From Lachnospiraceae bacterium (GTDB lineage: Bacteria; Bacillota; Clostridia; Lachnospirales; Lachnospiraceae): a stretch of DNA of 64,000 bases. Below are positions 55,986 through 64,000 of the stretch, in pieces (positions within the stretch are counted from its first letter, which is position 1; every line of letters begins with the position of its first letter). The stretch spans positions 50,544-114,543 of the forward strand of contig JAFSLV010000020.1 of NCBI GenBank assembly GCA_017448245.1, given 5' to 3'. The notes under the pieces are model-generated. The model ran no database searches, was not told where the DNA came from, and saw only the letters and a program-made list of their open reading frames with translations. Both the position numbers and the translations under genes were made by a program.

Positions 55986-57131
55986 ATGAAAAAAGCAAAC
56001 AGAATCGGCCGCGCCCTGGTCGCGGGCCTGATGGTGATAATGATCGCGGGATGTTCTTCGCGCGGCGGCGCAGAGGATACGTCCGGCGAGGAGGTTACGC
56101 TTTCGACGGAGACATCGCAGGAGGAGGCACCCGAAGAGACGCCCGTGACGGAAGAGGGCAGCCCGGTGCCGGACGGCATGTATCTGAGCGAGATGACCGG
56201 AGAGCCGATCGATCTGGCGCTCAGGGATCAGCGCCCGATAGCGGTTATGGTTGACAATGAAATCACGGCGCTGGATCATTTCGGAACCGCGGAGGCCGAC
56301 GTGGTCTATGAGATGATCAATTCCACCTTAAACGACCGTGTCACGCGTCTGATGTGCCTGTATAAGGACTGGAAGGAAATCCCGCAGATCGGCAGCATCC
56401 GTTCCACGCGACCGACCAACATTCTGTTATTCCCGGAGTGGAACGCGGTACTGTGCCATGACGGCGGACCCTTCTATGTCAATTACTACTTCCACGAATG
56501 GACCCCTCATTATTCCGGATTTTCCCGCGTTCAGAACGGAAAGCCCTACGAATATACGGAATATGTCCTGAAGGGTGATGTGGAAGCGCGGATGAATAAT
56601 ACCAATGTCACGGAAAACTATGACGAGTACCGGCTGAGCGACGAATCGCATTTTACCTTTATCCCGTGGGGACTCGAGATTCATCTGGAAGAACGTTTCC
56701 CGCAGGAAGCCAAAAAGGCGGAAGTGATCGATCTGGCCGGTGCGTTCTGGCATAACAAATCCCTGCTGGAGTACAATGCGGAGACCGGTACGTATGATTA
56801 TTACGAATACGGAAGACTCCATGTGGATGCCGAGGATGACGAGCCGATGAGCTTTAAGAATCTGCTGATCCAGCAGTGCGATTTCTACCAGTTTGACGAC
56901 AGCGGATATCTGGTCTATTATACGGAGAAGGTCGAGGATCCGCTGCCCGCCTACTATATCACCAACGGCTATATGCGCGAGATCTTCTGGACCAAGCCGG
57001 ATCCCATGGAGCATACCAGATACTTTGCCTACAATGACAAAGGGGAACTGGAGGAGATTTCGATCAATACCGGAAAGACCTATATCGCCATTGTTCCCGA
57101 GGACTCCTGGGAGGATATCGAGATCCGGTAA
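55986..57131 (+). CDS. DUF3048 (YerB-like) lipoprotein
   Basis: A 381-residue exported lipoprotein with lipobox MIMIAGCS (Cys23), an acidic Ser/Thr/Glu-rich linker to about residue 60, then the DUF3048 domain: RPIAVMVDNE, EADVVYEMI, RLMCLYKDWKEIPQIGSIRSTR and WTKPDP. Relatives include Bacillus YerB; the fold is known but the role is not. GGGAGG precedes the ATG by 11 bases. A strong bidirectional terminator follows. Confidence 0.9.
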   Translation: MKKANRIGRALVAGLMVIMIAGCSSRGGAEDTSGEEVTLSTETSQEEAPEETPVTEEGSPVPDGMYLSEMTGEPIDLALRDQRPIAVMVDNEITALDHFGTAEADVVYEMINSTLNDRVTRLMCLYKDWKEIPQIGSIRSTRPTNILLFPEWNAVLCHDGGPFYVNYYFHEWTPHYSGFSRVQNGKPYEYTEYVLKGDVEARMNNTNVTENYDEYRLSDESHFTFIPWGLEIHLEERFPQEAKKAEVIDLAGAFWHNKSLLEYNAETGTYDYYEYGRLHVDAEDDEPMSFKNLLIQQCDFYQFDDSGYLVYYTEKVEDPLPAYYITNGYMREIFWTKPDPMEHTRYFAYNDKGELEEISINTGKTYIAIVPEDSWEDIEIR

Positions 57132-57152
57132 AACAATTCTTTGCGAAACAGG

Positions 57153-57182
57153 AAAAAGCGGAGGCCGGCGCCTCCGCTTTTT
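57153..57182. terminator. Bidirectional intrinsic terminator
   Basis: A perfect 13-bp stem (AAAAAGCGGAGGC / GCCTCCGCTTTTT) with a 4-base loop CGGC. It serves both the DUF3048 gene and the converging phosphofructokinase gene. Confidence 0.9.
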
Positions 57183-57227
57183 GATGTTGTTTTGGGCGGT
57201 TTTGGTATTTGTATATGTATAAGGCCG

Positions 57228-58496
57228 TTATTTTTTCGGCACATGCACCTGGTTGAGTTCCTTCGGCGCATAGAGATGGCGCGGAATCCCGTCTACCATG
57301 ATCGGCGCCACATCGCCCTGGATGAGAGGTTTGACATAGGTGATGAATTCTTTGGTCACGTAATCGCCCTCTTTATTGATCCACTCGCGCGGAACGAGCT
57401 TTTCCTCGTTGGCGATCTTATGCACGTTTTTCACTTCCGTCGTGCACTGGTAAGGATCATTGGAGAGGCGCTTGAAGACGACCATTTCGCCGGACTCTCC
57501 TTCGTCCGCGGCCTTGACGGCGGCGCCGCCGATCTCTGCGGCTTCCGATATATCGATGCGGCTTGCCAGATGCGAAGCCGAGCGCTGCATGGTCGAAAGC
57601 TCGATCGAACGGGTCTTACAGCCAAATTCGCCGGCGATATAGCTCGCCAGATAGGAGGCAGTGCCGGACAGCTGCTTGTGACCGAAGGCATCGACAAAAT
57701 CGATCGACTCTCCGAGGTCGCAGACATAGGTGCCGTCCTTGGTGTGGATACCCTCGGATACGGCCACCACGATGGATCCCTTTTCTTTCAGGAGCTTTTT
57801 GATCTTTTCTCCGAATTTTTTGATGTCAAAATCCAGCTCCGGCAGATAGATGAGGTCAGGTCCCTCACAGTCTTCGCCCTTGCTGAGCGCGCTGGCGCCG
57901 GTCAGCCAGCCGGCATTTCTGCCCATGATCTCGACGATGGTGACCACGCCCTTGTCATATTCCATACAGATACCGTCGCGGATGATTTCCTTCATGGAGG
58001 TACCGATATATTTGGCGGCGCTCCCGTAGCCGGGCGTGTGGTCTGTCAGCGCAAGATCGTTGTCAATTGTCTTGGGGCAGCCGATGAAGCGCTGTTCATA
58101 GCCCTTGAGAATGGCATAATCCGAGAGCTTTTTGATCGTATCCATGGAATCGTTTCCGCCGATGTAGATAAAGACGTCAATCTCAAGCTTTTCGAGGATG
58201 CCAAAGATCTTTTCGTAGGTCTCCATTCCCTCATGAATGGGAGGGAGCTTGTAGCGGCAGGTGCCCAGGAAAGAGGCAGGCGTGCGCTTGAGGATCTCTT
58301 CGTCGAGCTCATTGGTAATATGCTCGGAAAGATCAATGTATTTTTCCTCCAGCAGTCCCTGTACACCGTGCAGCATTCCGTACACCTTCTGGTAGCCGCG
58401 CTCCCGGGCCGTACGGTAGACACCGGCCAAAGACGCGTTGATGGCGGCGGTCGGTCCGCCGGATTGTCCGACAATGATATTTCTCTTCTTTTTCAT
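57228..58496 (-). CDS. pfp: Phosphofructokinase, pyrophosphate-dependent type
   Basis: Phosphorylates fructose 6-phosphate in glycolysis. The 422 residues belong to the PFK family with VGQSGGPTAAINASL at the N-terminus. Two positions point to pyrophosphate as donor: GGNDSMDT has Asp where ATP enzymes have Gly, and PKTIDNDL has Lys where ATP enzymes have Gly. The catalytic TIDND is intact, and GRNAGWLTGAS follows. It stands alone, converging with the DUF3048 gene. Use of PPi makes the step reversible. The donor is inferred from these residues. Confidence 0.92.
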   Translation of the reverse strand: MKKKRNIIVGQSGGPTAAINASLAGVYRTARERGYQKVYGMLHGVQGLLEEKYIDLSEHITNELDEEILKRTPASFLGTCRYKLPPIHEGMETYEKIFGILEKLEIDVFIYIGGNDSMDTIKKLSDYAILKGYEQRFIGCPKTIDNDLALTDHTPGYGSAAKYIGTSMKEIIRDGICMEYDKGVVTIVEIMGRNAGWLTGASALSKGEDCEGPDLIYLPELDFDIKKFGEKIKKLLKEKGSIVVAVSEGIHTKDGTYVCDLGESIDFVDAFGHKQLSGTASYLASYIAGEFGCKTRSIELSTMQRSASHLASRIDISEAAEIGGAAVKAADEGESGEMVVFKRLSNDPYQCTTEVKNVHKIANEEKLVPREWINKEGDYVTKEFITYVKPLIQGDVAPIMVDGIPRHLYAPKELNQVHVPKK

Positions 58497-58584
58497 GCAA
58501 TACCTCTCTTCCGATGATCATGTGCAACGATACCATTCTATTCTTTTTTGGCGGTTTCGTAAAGCGGAACATGAAAAAATATGA

Positions 58585-58590
58585 TATACT
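58585..58590 (+). promoter_or_regulatory. -10 box of a possible leaderless promoter for nudC
   Basis: TATACT ends 7 bases before ATG 58598. No ribosome site lies between. If the start were ATG 58571 instead, this box would be inside the coding region. Confidence 0.3.
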
Positions 58591-58597
58591 GAACGTC

Positions 58598-59479
58598 ATG
58601 ATACAGGATATTTCCCCTCACCGGCTTGATAACGGTTATCCGCATAACGGACAGACGGATCCTTTGGGCGTGGCTCTTTTCTTTTCAAAAGACGAAGTAC
58701 AGCTGCTGCAAGAAAGCGACGGAGCACTGTCTTTGCCGTGCGTCCGGGAGCTTGCTCTTGCAAAGGAGGATGTCTCTCTGCAGTACCTTTTTTTGCTCGA
58801 TGAGACGCCCTGGTATCTGGTATGCACCGAAAAAGGACAAACAAACGTTTTTAACAAGGAAATAATGTCTCTTTCCGTACAGGAAATCCGGCGCAAAAAG
58901 CCTTTTGCCCAGCACGAGACCTTTGCGCTCCTGACGGCATATCATCTTTCCCGGTGGTACGAGGAAAACCGCTATTGCGGCAGCTGTGCGGCAAAGACCG
59001 TTCCCGCACAGGACGAGAGGGCGCTGGATTGCCCCTCCTGTCACAGGAGAATCTACCCGAAGATCATGCCGGCGGTGATCGTGGGAGTGACCAATCAGGA
59101 CGAAATCATTCTTACCAGATATGCCAACCGTCCGATCGCGTATCATGCGCTGGTGGCCGGCTTTAACGAGATCGGAGAGACCCTCGAGGATACGGTGCGC
59201 AGGGAGGTAATGGAGGAAGTCGGGCTGAAGGTGACACATATCCGCTACTACAAGTCCCAGCCCTGGGCGGTGGCGGGAGATATTCTCTCCGGTTTCTTCT
59301 GCGACGTGGAGGGAGATCCGACGATCCGCATGGATGAGAACGAACTGAAGGAAGCGGTCTGGGTCAAAAGAGAGGACGTGGATATGCAACCGGATCATTT
59401 CTCACTGACCAATGAGATGATGATGGTGTTCCGTGAAGGAAGGGAACCCAAATATACGGCAGGAAAGGAGCAGACATGA
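58598..59479 (+). CDS. nudC: NAD+ diphosphatase NudC
   Basis: Hydrolyses NADH and NAD+ and removes NAD caps from RNA. From 58598 the protein has 293 residues. The Zn ribbon has CGSC and CPSC (near residues 127-152), the Nudix box is GFNEIGETLEDTVRREVMEEVGL, and the NudC hallmark SQPWAV lies behind it. ATG 58598 (MIQDISPHRLDN) fits the family; ATG 58571 adds nine residues and cannot be excluded. The stop overlaps the next gene (ATGA). Confidence 0.9.
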   Translation: MIQDISPHRLDNGYPHNGQTDPLGVALFFSKDEVQLLQESDGALSLPCVRELALAKEDVSLQYLFLLDETPWYLVCTEKGQTNVFNKEIMSLSVQEIRRKKPFAQHETFALLTAYHLSRWYEENRYCGSCAAKTVPAQDERALDCPSCHRRIYPKIMPAVIVGVTNQDEIILTRYANRPIAYHALVAGFNEIGETLEDTVRREVMEEVGLKVTHIRYYKSQPWAVAGDILSGFFCDVEGDPTIRMDENELKEAVWVKREDVDMQPDHFSLTNEMMMVFREGREPKYTAGKEQT

Positions 59480-60237
59480 AACTGGCATGTATCACGGGCG
59501 CAAGCTCCGGTATCGGCAGGGAATTTGCAAGACAATTGTCCAACCAGGGATATGACCTGATTCTGGTGGCGCGCAGCAAAGACAAACTGGAACAGATTGC
59601 CAAAAAGTGCCGCACCCGTGCGGAGGTTATCGCGGCGGATCTCTCAAAAGAAGAAGCATGCAGGGAGATCGCCGAACGGATGAAGGAAAGGGAGCTTACG
59701 CTTTTTATCAACAATGCGGGCTTTGGAAACATCGGACTGTTTGAAAGCTGTGATCTGGACCGCGATCTGGAAATGATCGATGTCAATGTCCGTGCGGTAC
59801 ATATCCTGACGCACGAAATTCTGGAACAGATGAAGGCGCGCAACAAGGGAACCATCCTGAATACCGCCTCCGTCGCGGGACTGATGCCGGGAGGTCCGCT
59901 CATGGCCACCTACTATGCAACCAAGGCATATGTGGTATCGATCACCAATGCGATTGCGGCAGAACTAAAGGAATCGGGAAGTCTCGTACGTATCGCCGCA
60001 CTTTGCCCGGGCCCCGTGGATACGGATTTTAACGATGTTGCGGGCGTACAGTTTTCCCTGCCCGGCATTTCCGCAAGAAATTGCGTGATGACCGCACTGA
60101 AGGAATTGAAAAAGGGACGGATTATCATCGTGCCCGGCCTCATTGTCAAAGCGGGAAGCGTGCTTGCCAAATTACTCCCCAGGGCGCTGGTGATGCGGGT
60201 TTTGATGAAAGGACAGAATAAAAAGATCGAGGGGTGA
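59476..60237 (+). CDS. Short-chain dehydrogenase/reductase
   Basis: A 253-residue NAD(P)-dependent oxidoreductase of the classical SDR type. It shows TGASSGIGREFARQ (residues 7-20), NNAG, the catalytic Ser in NTASVAG and YYATKAY with Tyr and Lys. A hydrophobic C-terminus (GLIVKAGSVLAKLLPRALVMRVLM) is typical of the DltE/YqjQ group. The substrate is unknown. Overlaps nudC by 4 bases. Confidence 0.9.
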   Translation: MKLACITGASSGIGREFARQLSNQGYDLILVARSKDKLEQIAKKCRTRAEVIAADLSKEEACREIAERMKERELTLFINNAGFGNIGLFESCDLDRDLEMIDVNVRAVHILTHEILEQMKARNKGTILNTASVAGLMPGGPLMATYYATKAYVVSITNAIAAELKESGSLVRIAALCPGPVDTDFNDVAGVQFSLPGISARNCVMTALKELKKGRIIIVPGLIVKAGSVLAKLLPRALVMRVLMKGQNKKIEG

Positions 60238-60240
60238 CGG

Positions 60241-60858
60241 ATGAGCGGGGATGAAAACGGAGTGATCGGGGAAAAAATCGCCGCCTTCTATGATTGTTAC
60301 GAGCCGGACAAAAGACGTCTCCTGCTTGCCGAAATCAAGGAAAGCGGTAATGATCCGGAAGCGGACGTAAGAGAGACGGTCTTTTTTCTGCGTCACGGAG
60401 AAGCGGCTCATCCGTCAAAACAAAAAGATATGTTTTTGATGAATTATATCTATCTGATCCAGATACAGGATGCAAAGCCCATGTTTTCCCCGGCAAGTGT
60501 CAAAGAGATCAGAAAGCTGCTGTCGGAGCTTGGAACTTCAGTCCTTTCAAAATACGGAGAAAGAGGAAGGGACGTACTGCATGCGGAATTGGCCAATGCG
60601 GCCGAGAGATATTTTCTCACCTGTCAGGATCCCGGGTATAAAAAGAAGTTTTTCGGACTGATACAAGCGACCGGGGAAGAAAGAAGCTACTACATCCGAA
60701 AGGACGCGCACGCCATTTCCTTTGGTGCGGTTGAGAACGCACATCTGGATCAGAAAGAAACGGATGAGCCCCTTTTGGGGGTTTGTGCCATTCTGATTGA
60801 AGCGGTGTGTGATGCCTACCGGAAGATGTTTCCGGAGGAAGCGCCGCTTCAACCGTAA
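60241..60858 (+). CDS. Protein of unknown function
   Basis: A 205-residue, mostly helical, cytosolic protein. It starts 3 bases after the SDR gene and is likely part of the nudC-SDR unit. Segments such as ETVFFLRHGEAAHPSKQKDMFLMNYIYL look conserved, but I cannot assign it; it may belong to a DUF limited to Lachnospiraceae. No membrane segment or cofactor motif is visible. The 3' end overlaps the converging phosphatase gene by 10 bases. Confidence 0.65.
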   Translation: MSGDENGVIGEKIAAFYDCYEPDKRRLLLAEIKESGNDPEADVRETVFFLRHGEAAHPSKQKDMFLMNYIYLIQIQDAKPMFSPASVKEIRKLLSELGTSVLSKYGERGRDVLHAELANAAERYFLTCQDPGYKKKFFGLIQATGEERSYYIRKDAHAISFGAVENAHLDQKETDEPLLGVCAILIEAVCDAYRKMFPEEAPLQP

Positions 60859-61367
60859 CCGAGATGTGCAAGCAGTCCTTTGCAACCGGCAGTTACGTCG
60901 CGGTAGGTATCGTCAAAATTGCCCGTATACCACGGATCCGCCACTTCGCCGGGCATGTCGGTATAATCCATCAACAGTGAAATCTTTCCTTCCGGATCTG
61001 AAGGCTGCACATCGTCATACGTATGCCTCCAGAAGGCCGTCCGGTCATCCGAACGGTCCGTATCGCCGTACATGCGGTTCATGAAATACAGGTTTTCCCT
61101 GTCCATACCGATCAGATAATCAAACCGGTTATAATCTTCCTTTGTCATCTGTCTGGCAAAATGCCCCTCGCAGGGGATACCGTGCGCTTTTAAGACCTTC
61201 TTCATCGGCGGATATACGGGATTTCCGAGTTCCTCCCTCGACGTTGCCGCGGAATCAATAAAAAATTCTTCCGACAGGCCGCGCGCGTCCACCATGTGTT
61301 GCATCACATAATGCGCACAGGTCGAACGACAGATATTGCCATGGCAGATGAATAAAATGCGGTGCAT
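60849..61367 (-). CDS. Low-molecular-weight protein-tyrosine phosphatase
   Basis: A 172-residue phosphatase of the arsenate-reductase-like LMW-PTP fold. The active-site loop is ICHGNICRS with nucleophile Cys8 and Arg14, and the general acid lies in VADPWYTGNFDDTY near residue 144. LMW-PTPs dephosphorylate tyrosine kinases or other proteins; no BY-kinase gene is adjacent. The length is slightly above the usual 150 residues. Confidence 0.9.
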   Translation of the reverse strand: MHRILFICHGNICRSTCAHYVMQHMVDARGLSEEFFIDSAATSREELGNPVYPPMKKVLKAHGIPCEGHFARQMTKEDYNRFDYLIGMDRENLYFMNRMYGDTDRSDDRTAFWRHTYDDVQPSDPEGKISLLMDYTDMPGEVADPWYTGNFDDTYRDVTAGCKGLLAHLGYG

Positions 61368-61584
61368 GTGCGTTCCTCCCGAAAGCTTGCTGACACTTCA
61401 GTATATCACAGATGTGAAATCAAACGTATCTATTTCGATACGTTTGCATGTGCTTTACAGGTTTGTTTTCATCGAACAAATCGTGAAATCATTGTAAAAT
61501 CAGTCGTTGAGCGGCATCGGGCTTTATACGGATGGTATAATATGAACAGATTTCTTTTACGATGCAATCAAACAGGGGGATGTC
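61368..61584. other. Intergenic region with a perfect inverted repeat
   Basis: Between the diverging phosphatase and GNAT genes. CAAACGTATC at 61421-61430 and GATACGTTTG at 61437-61446 form a 10-bp palindrome with a 6-base gap, like an operator. TATAAT occurs at 61536-61541, but no good -35 lies at 17 bases; a TTGAGC is 23 bases away. Confidence 0.4.
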
Positions 61585-62055
61585 ATGAATATCAAACGGA
61601 TTGAACCCATGGAATACAATATAATGTTTGATTTGATCCGCCGTGTATTTATGGATTGTGTGCAGAAGGAATATACGGAGGAAGGGACATCGTACTTTAT
61701 AGAGAACTTCTGCACACCTGATTCCGCATACGGAAAGAAGATTGAATCCGGACAGGAAACAGCCTTTGGGGCTTATGACGAAGACCACCTGGCAGGCGTC
61801 ATTACAGTTTCGGAACATGGCAATATCTCCTGTGCCTTTGTGGAGAAGGCGTATCACCGGCAGGGCATCGGGCGGATGCTGTTCCTGCATGCAAAGGATT
61901 TCATTGAAAAAGATCATACGCCGCCCTATGTAATCAAGCTGAACGCCTCGCCATATGCAATTCCGTTTTATGAAGCACTCGGGTTTCGTAAGACAGACGA
62001 TCAGGCAGAGTATCATGGTATGGTTTATACGCCGATGGCGCTCAGGGTGCAATAA
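61585..62055 (+). CDS. GNAT family N-acetyltransferase
   Basis: A 156-residue acetyltransferase with motif A VEKAYHRQGIGRMLFLHAKDFI near residue 90 and the C-terminal NASPYAIPFYEALGFRKTDDQ. The substrate is unknown. AGGGGG precedes the ATG by about 5 bases. It opens an accessory run of single genes with lower GC content than the core. Confidence 0.88.
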   Translation: MNIKRIEPMEYNIMFDLIRRVFMDCVQKEYTEEGTSYFIENFCTPDSAYGKKIESGQETAFGAYDEDHLAGVITVSEHGNISCAFVEKAYHRQGIGRMLFLHAKDFIEKDHTPPYVIKLNASPYAIPFYEALGFRKTDDQAEYHGMVYTPMALRVQ

Positions 62056-62082
62056 ATGCTTGTGTTGGGTAAAAGAACACAA

Positions 62083-62089
62083 AAGGGGG
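62083..62089 (+). promoter_or_regulatory. Ribosome-binding site in front of the start-less tautomerase gene
   Basis: AAGGGGG, ideally placed 6 bases before codon 62096-62098, which is AAG instead of ATG. Confidence 0.5.
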
Positions 62090-62095
62090 AACAAA

Positions 62096-62329
62096 AAGCC
62101 GCATGTTGATATTAAATGCTTTTCCGGAAGAAGTGACGCGCAGAAAACAAAGTGCGCAGAGCTTGTGACGCGGGTTATTGCAGAAACACTAGGGTGTAAG
62201 GAATCCAGTGTTTCAGTTGCAATCAAGGATGTTGAGAAAGCTGATTGGAAGGAATATGTCTGGGATGCGCAAATTGTACCGGATGAGGCATATTTATATA
62301 AAAAACCCGGATACAGGTGCGATGAATGA
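62096..62329 (+). pseudogene. 4-oxalocrotonate-tautomerase-like gene with lost start codon
   Basis: From 62099 the frame encodes PHVDIKCFSGR, LVTRVIAETLGCKESSVSVA, VEKADWKEYVWDAQIVPD and KKPGYRC, a 76-residue tautomerase. These enzymes use an N-terminal proline exposed by removing Met1. Here the codon before that proline is AAG, where ATG is expected, behind an ideal ribosome site. Upstream in-frame starts exist but would bury the proline. The rest is intact and overlaps the next gene (ATGA), so decay is recent or the base is a sequencing error. Confidence 0.65.
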
Positions 62330-62817
62330 ATAAGATCATTGTGATCGGCAGTCCCGGTGCGGGGAAAAGCACATTTGCAAGGAACCTGCGTGATATAACC
62401 GGTTTGCCGCTGTTTTATCTGGATATGATATTCCACAGACCGGACAAAACAACGGTGCCTCCCGAAGAGTTTGATGAAAAGTTGGGTGAAATCATCAAAC
62501 AGCCGCAGTGGATTATCGACGGCAATTATTTGCGTACATTGCCGCTACGGTTTGAGCACTGTGAACAGGCCTTCTTTTTCGATATGCCGGTGGATGTATG
62601 CCTGGAGGGCGCTGCGGCAAGGGTCGGCACGGTTCGGGATGATCTTCCGTGGGTGGAAACGGAATTTGACGCGGATTTCCGTCAGTACATCGTCAACTTC
62701 CCGAAAGACCAGCTACCGGAGATACATCGGCTGATCGATCAGTATAAGGACACGCGCAGGATTGTTATCTTCCGCTCACGGGAAGAGGCCGATGCGTATT
62801 TGGAAAAGGGAGTGTAG
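62326..62817 (+). CDS. P-loop kinase-like protein (adenylate-kinase/FlaR topology-modulation type)
   Basis: A 163-residue cytosolic ATPase or kinase with Walker A GSPGAGKST (residues 8-16) and a nearby WIIDGNYLRTLPLRFEHCEQAFFFDMP segment, the pattern of proteins called topology modulation protein or FlaR. The substrate is unknown. The ATG overlaps the preceding stop. Confidence 0.85.
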   Translation: MNKIIVIGSPGAGKSTFARNLRDITGLPLFYLDMIFHRPDKTTVPPEEFDEKLGEIIKQPQWIIDGNYLRTLPLRFEHCEQAFFFDMPVDVCLEGAAARVGTVRDDLPWVETEFDADFRQYIVNFPKDQLPEIHRLIDQYKDTRRIVIFRSREEADAYLEKGV

Positions 62818-62822
62818 TACAA

Positions 62823-63572
62823 ATGGAGAACTACAGGACACCAGAGAAACTGAATCAACGCATCTCTATTCATGAGAAGTATTCGGTCAACCGACAGGGA
62901 TTCGGGAACTGGATCTTCTCGCATTATGCGCTTCGGGAAAACCTTCGCATTCTGGAATGTGGTTGCGGAACCGGAGATGTTTGGAAAAATCATATAGACG
63001 ACATTCCTAAAGGATGCACCCTGACACTGACCGATGCTTCCGAAGGCATGGTTGCTGATGTTCGGGAAAGGTTTTCCGGCTGTCATTTTATTGATTGTGC
63101 GCTTGCCGATATTCAGGAATTGCCCTATGAAGACAATTCTTATGACATCGTGATCGCAAATGCAATGCTGTATCATGTGCCGGACATTAACAGAGAGCTG
63201 CGGGAAGCACGACGTGTTTTACGGGAGGGCGGTGTTTTCTATGCCTCCACCTACGGCGAGCACGGGATGCTGGATGTTCTTATACAGTGGCTGCCGGAGA
63301 TCCCCTTACAGGAGAAGCGCAATCTTCGATTTACGTTACAAAACGGAGAGCGGCAGATAAAAGAAGTATTCTCGGATGTTGTCCGCCATGATTATGAAGA
63401 TGCGCTTGCGGTTACAAGCGTACATGATATTGTTGACTATATTTATTCACTGCCATCCGCATCTGACCTGTCAGAATCGTACTACGATCAGATTGCGAGA
63501 GCCTTATCCGACCGTATGGAGAACGGCGTGCTGATGATTCCGAAGGAATATGGATTGTTTGTTGCTTCTTGA
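62823..63572 (+). CDS. Class I SAM-dependent methyltransferase
   Basis: A 249-residue methyltransferase. The SAM-binding ILECGCGTGDVW is at about residues 44-55, followed by LTDASEGMV, CALADIQELPYEDNSYDIVIANAMLYHV and VLREGGVFYAST, the UbiE/Methyltransf_11 pattern. Substrate unknown; such genes often sit in accessory detoxification stretches. It starts 5 bases after the preceding gene. Confidence 0.9.
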   Translation: MENYRTPEKLNQRISIHEKYSVNRQGFGNWIFSHYALRENLRILECGCGTGDVWKNHIDDIPKGCTLTLTDASEGMVADVRERFSGCHFIDCALADIQELPYEDNSYDIVIANAMLYHVPDINRELREARRVLREGGVFYASTYGEHGMLDVLIQWLPEIPLQEKRNLRFTLQNGERQIKEVFSDVVRHDYEDALAVTSVHDIVDYIYSLPSASDLSESYYDQIARALSDRMENGVLMIPKEYGLFVAS

Positions 63573-63601
63573 GCAGATGAAGAAATGGTAGGAGGCCTTA
63601 T

Positions 63602-63748
63602 GGACAGACCAATCACAACTCTATGATCGATTATGTGGATATTGTTGTCGCAGCGGTTCTGGTTGGTGGGAAGGACACCGCCACATTGATAGATGATCAC
63701 TTTCTGAAATCGGAAAACGAGTTATCAGGTTTGGGTGTGTTAAAATGA
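63602..63748 (+). pseudogene. Fragment of a RibD C-terminal/dihydrofolate-reductase-like protein
   Basis: From 63623 the frame reads MIDYVDIVVAAVLVGGKDTA, then LIDDHFLKSENELSGLGVLK and a TGA at 63746-63748. This is the end of a RibD_C-type reductase, in which LIDYV...APVLVGGKDTPTL is conserved. The first two-thirds of the gene is missing, and the tail continues after the TGA as AKAEANYY. It is a remnant between the methyltransferase and RhuM genes. Confidence 0.55.
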
Positions 63749-63799
63749 GCTAAAGCTGAGGCTAATTATTATTGAAGCATAATACGAGGGAATACTACT

Positions 63800-64000
63800 A
63801 TGGTACAGAATTCACAAATTATTATGTATACAACAGAAGATGGAATAACAAAAATCGAAGTGACGTTGGATCAAGATACGGTATGGCTGTCTATTGATCA
63901 GATGGCAGAACTATTTCAACGTGATAAGAGTGTTATTGGAAAGCATGTTCGAAATGTGTTTAAGGAAGGAGAGCTTGTTAAAGAATCAGTTTGGGCAAAA
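63800..64000 (+). CDS. RhuM-family protein, N-terminal part (cut by window end)
   Basis: The first 67 residues of a RhuM (virulence protein RhuM/PF13310) family protein. It begins MVQNSQIIMYTTEDGITKIE and has VWLSIDQMAELFQRDKSVIGKHVRNVFKEGEL, the conserved N-terminal block. The family is about 330 residues and often lies in mobile or restriction-modification loci, but its biochemical role is unknown. GAGGG precedes the ATG by about 9 bases. AT content is higher than in the core genes. Confidence 0.8.
   Translation, partial: MVQNSQIIMYTTEDGITKIEVTLDQDTVWLSIDQMAELFQRDKSVIGKHVRNVFKEGELVKESVWAK

Noticed and set aside
57141-58517. Long open frame antisense to the phosphofructokinase gene
   Set aside because: It mirrors codon bias of the real gene, has no family resemblance, and the opposite strand encodes a complete enzyme.
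61507-61541. TTGAGC and TATAAT upstream of the GNAT gene as a promoter
   Set aside because: The spacing is 23 bases, too long for sigma-A.

Overview
This window is the replication-origin region of a Bacillota (Firmicutes) chromosome, most likely a Lachnospiraceae-type clostridium. The evidence is the gene order dnaA-dnaN-yaaA-recF-gyrB-gyrA diverging from rpmH-rnpA-yidD-yidC-jag-mnmE-mnmG-rsmG-parA-parB, Shine-Dalgarno-type ribosome sites, moderately high GC, and clostridial marker families (DUF4446, DUF3881, DUF3048 and YufO/P/Q-type nucleoside ABC genes). The origin lies at about 28.3-28.6 kb with two perfect DnaA boxes, several near-matches and an AT-rich unwinding zone. Two perfect parS sites precede parA.

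Left arm (1-28 kb): a nucleoside-type ABC transporter (partial ATPase plus two permeases), a DegV lipid-binding protein, two tandem membrane GGDEF proteins, a luxS-mtnN-pgi cluster (S-adenosylhomocysteine recycling and glycolysis), a NYN/LOTUS-type protein with a small chimaeric downstream ORF, murG, an alpha/beta hydrolase that lacks its nucleophile serine, a membrane-anchored subtilase, exonuclease III, a lipoprotein with a small secreted peptide, then a cytosolic degenerate GGDEF protein directly behind gyrA and the gyrase/dnaA operon.

Right arm (28-40 kb): ribosome, RNase P and membrane-insertase genes, tRNA-modification genes, chromosome segregation, serS and a DUF3881 gene, closing with tRNA-Arg(CCT). 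After the tRNA comes a short accessory stretch with an orphan excisionase (remnant of an integrated element), a GNAT gene, a CAP-domain lipoprotein and a broken aldo/keto reductase.

42-57 kb holds a second tandem pair of sensor-GGDEF genes (the second a GGDEF-PAS-GGDEF-EAL protein), malQ, and a seven-gene operon of MoxR ATPase, DUF58, a small membrane protein, two VWA proteins, a BatC-like TPR protein and a K+ channel whose GTG start overlaps the TPR gene. This coupling is the most interesting candidate system here. A DUF3048 lipoprotein follows.

57-64 kb: PPi-type phosphofructokinase, NudC, a short-chain dehydrogenase, an unknown gene, a low-molecular-weight phosphatase, then a patchwork of single accessory genes (GNAT, a tautomerase whose start codon is lost, a P-loop kinase-like protein, a methyltransferase, a RibD-domain fragment) and the start of a RhuM-family gene.

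Cyclic-di-GMP signalling is prominent: five GGDEF proteins, four of them membrane sensors in two mirrored pairs about the origin. None shows an RxxD inhibition site. Several genes (murG, two GGDEF genes, nudC) have a -10 box only 6-8 nt before the ATG and no ribosome site, suggesting leaderless mRNAs.
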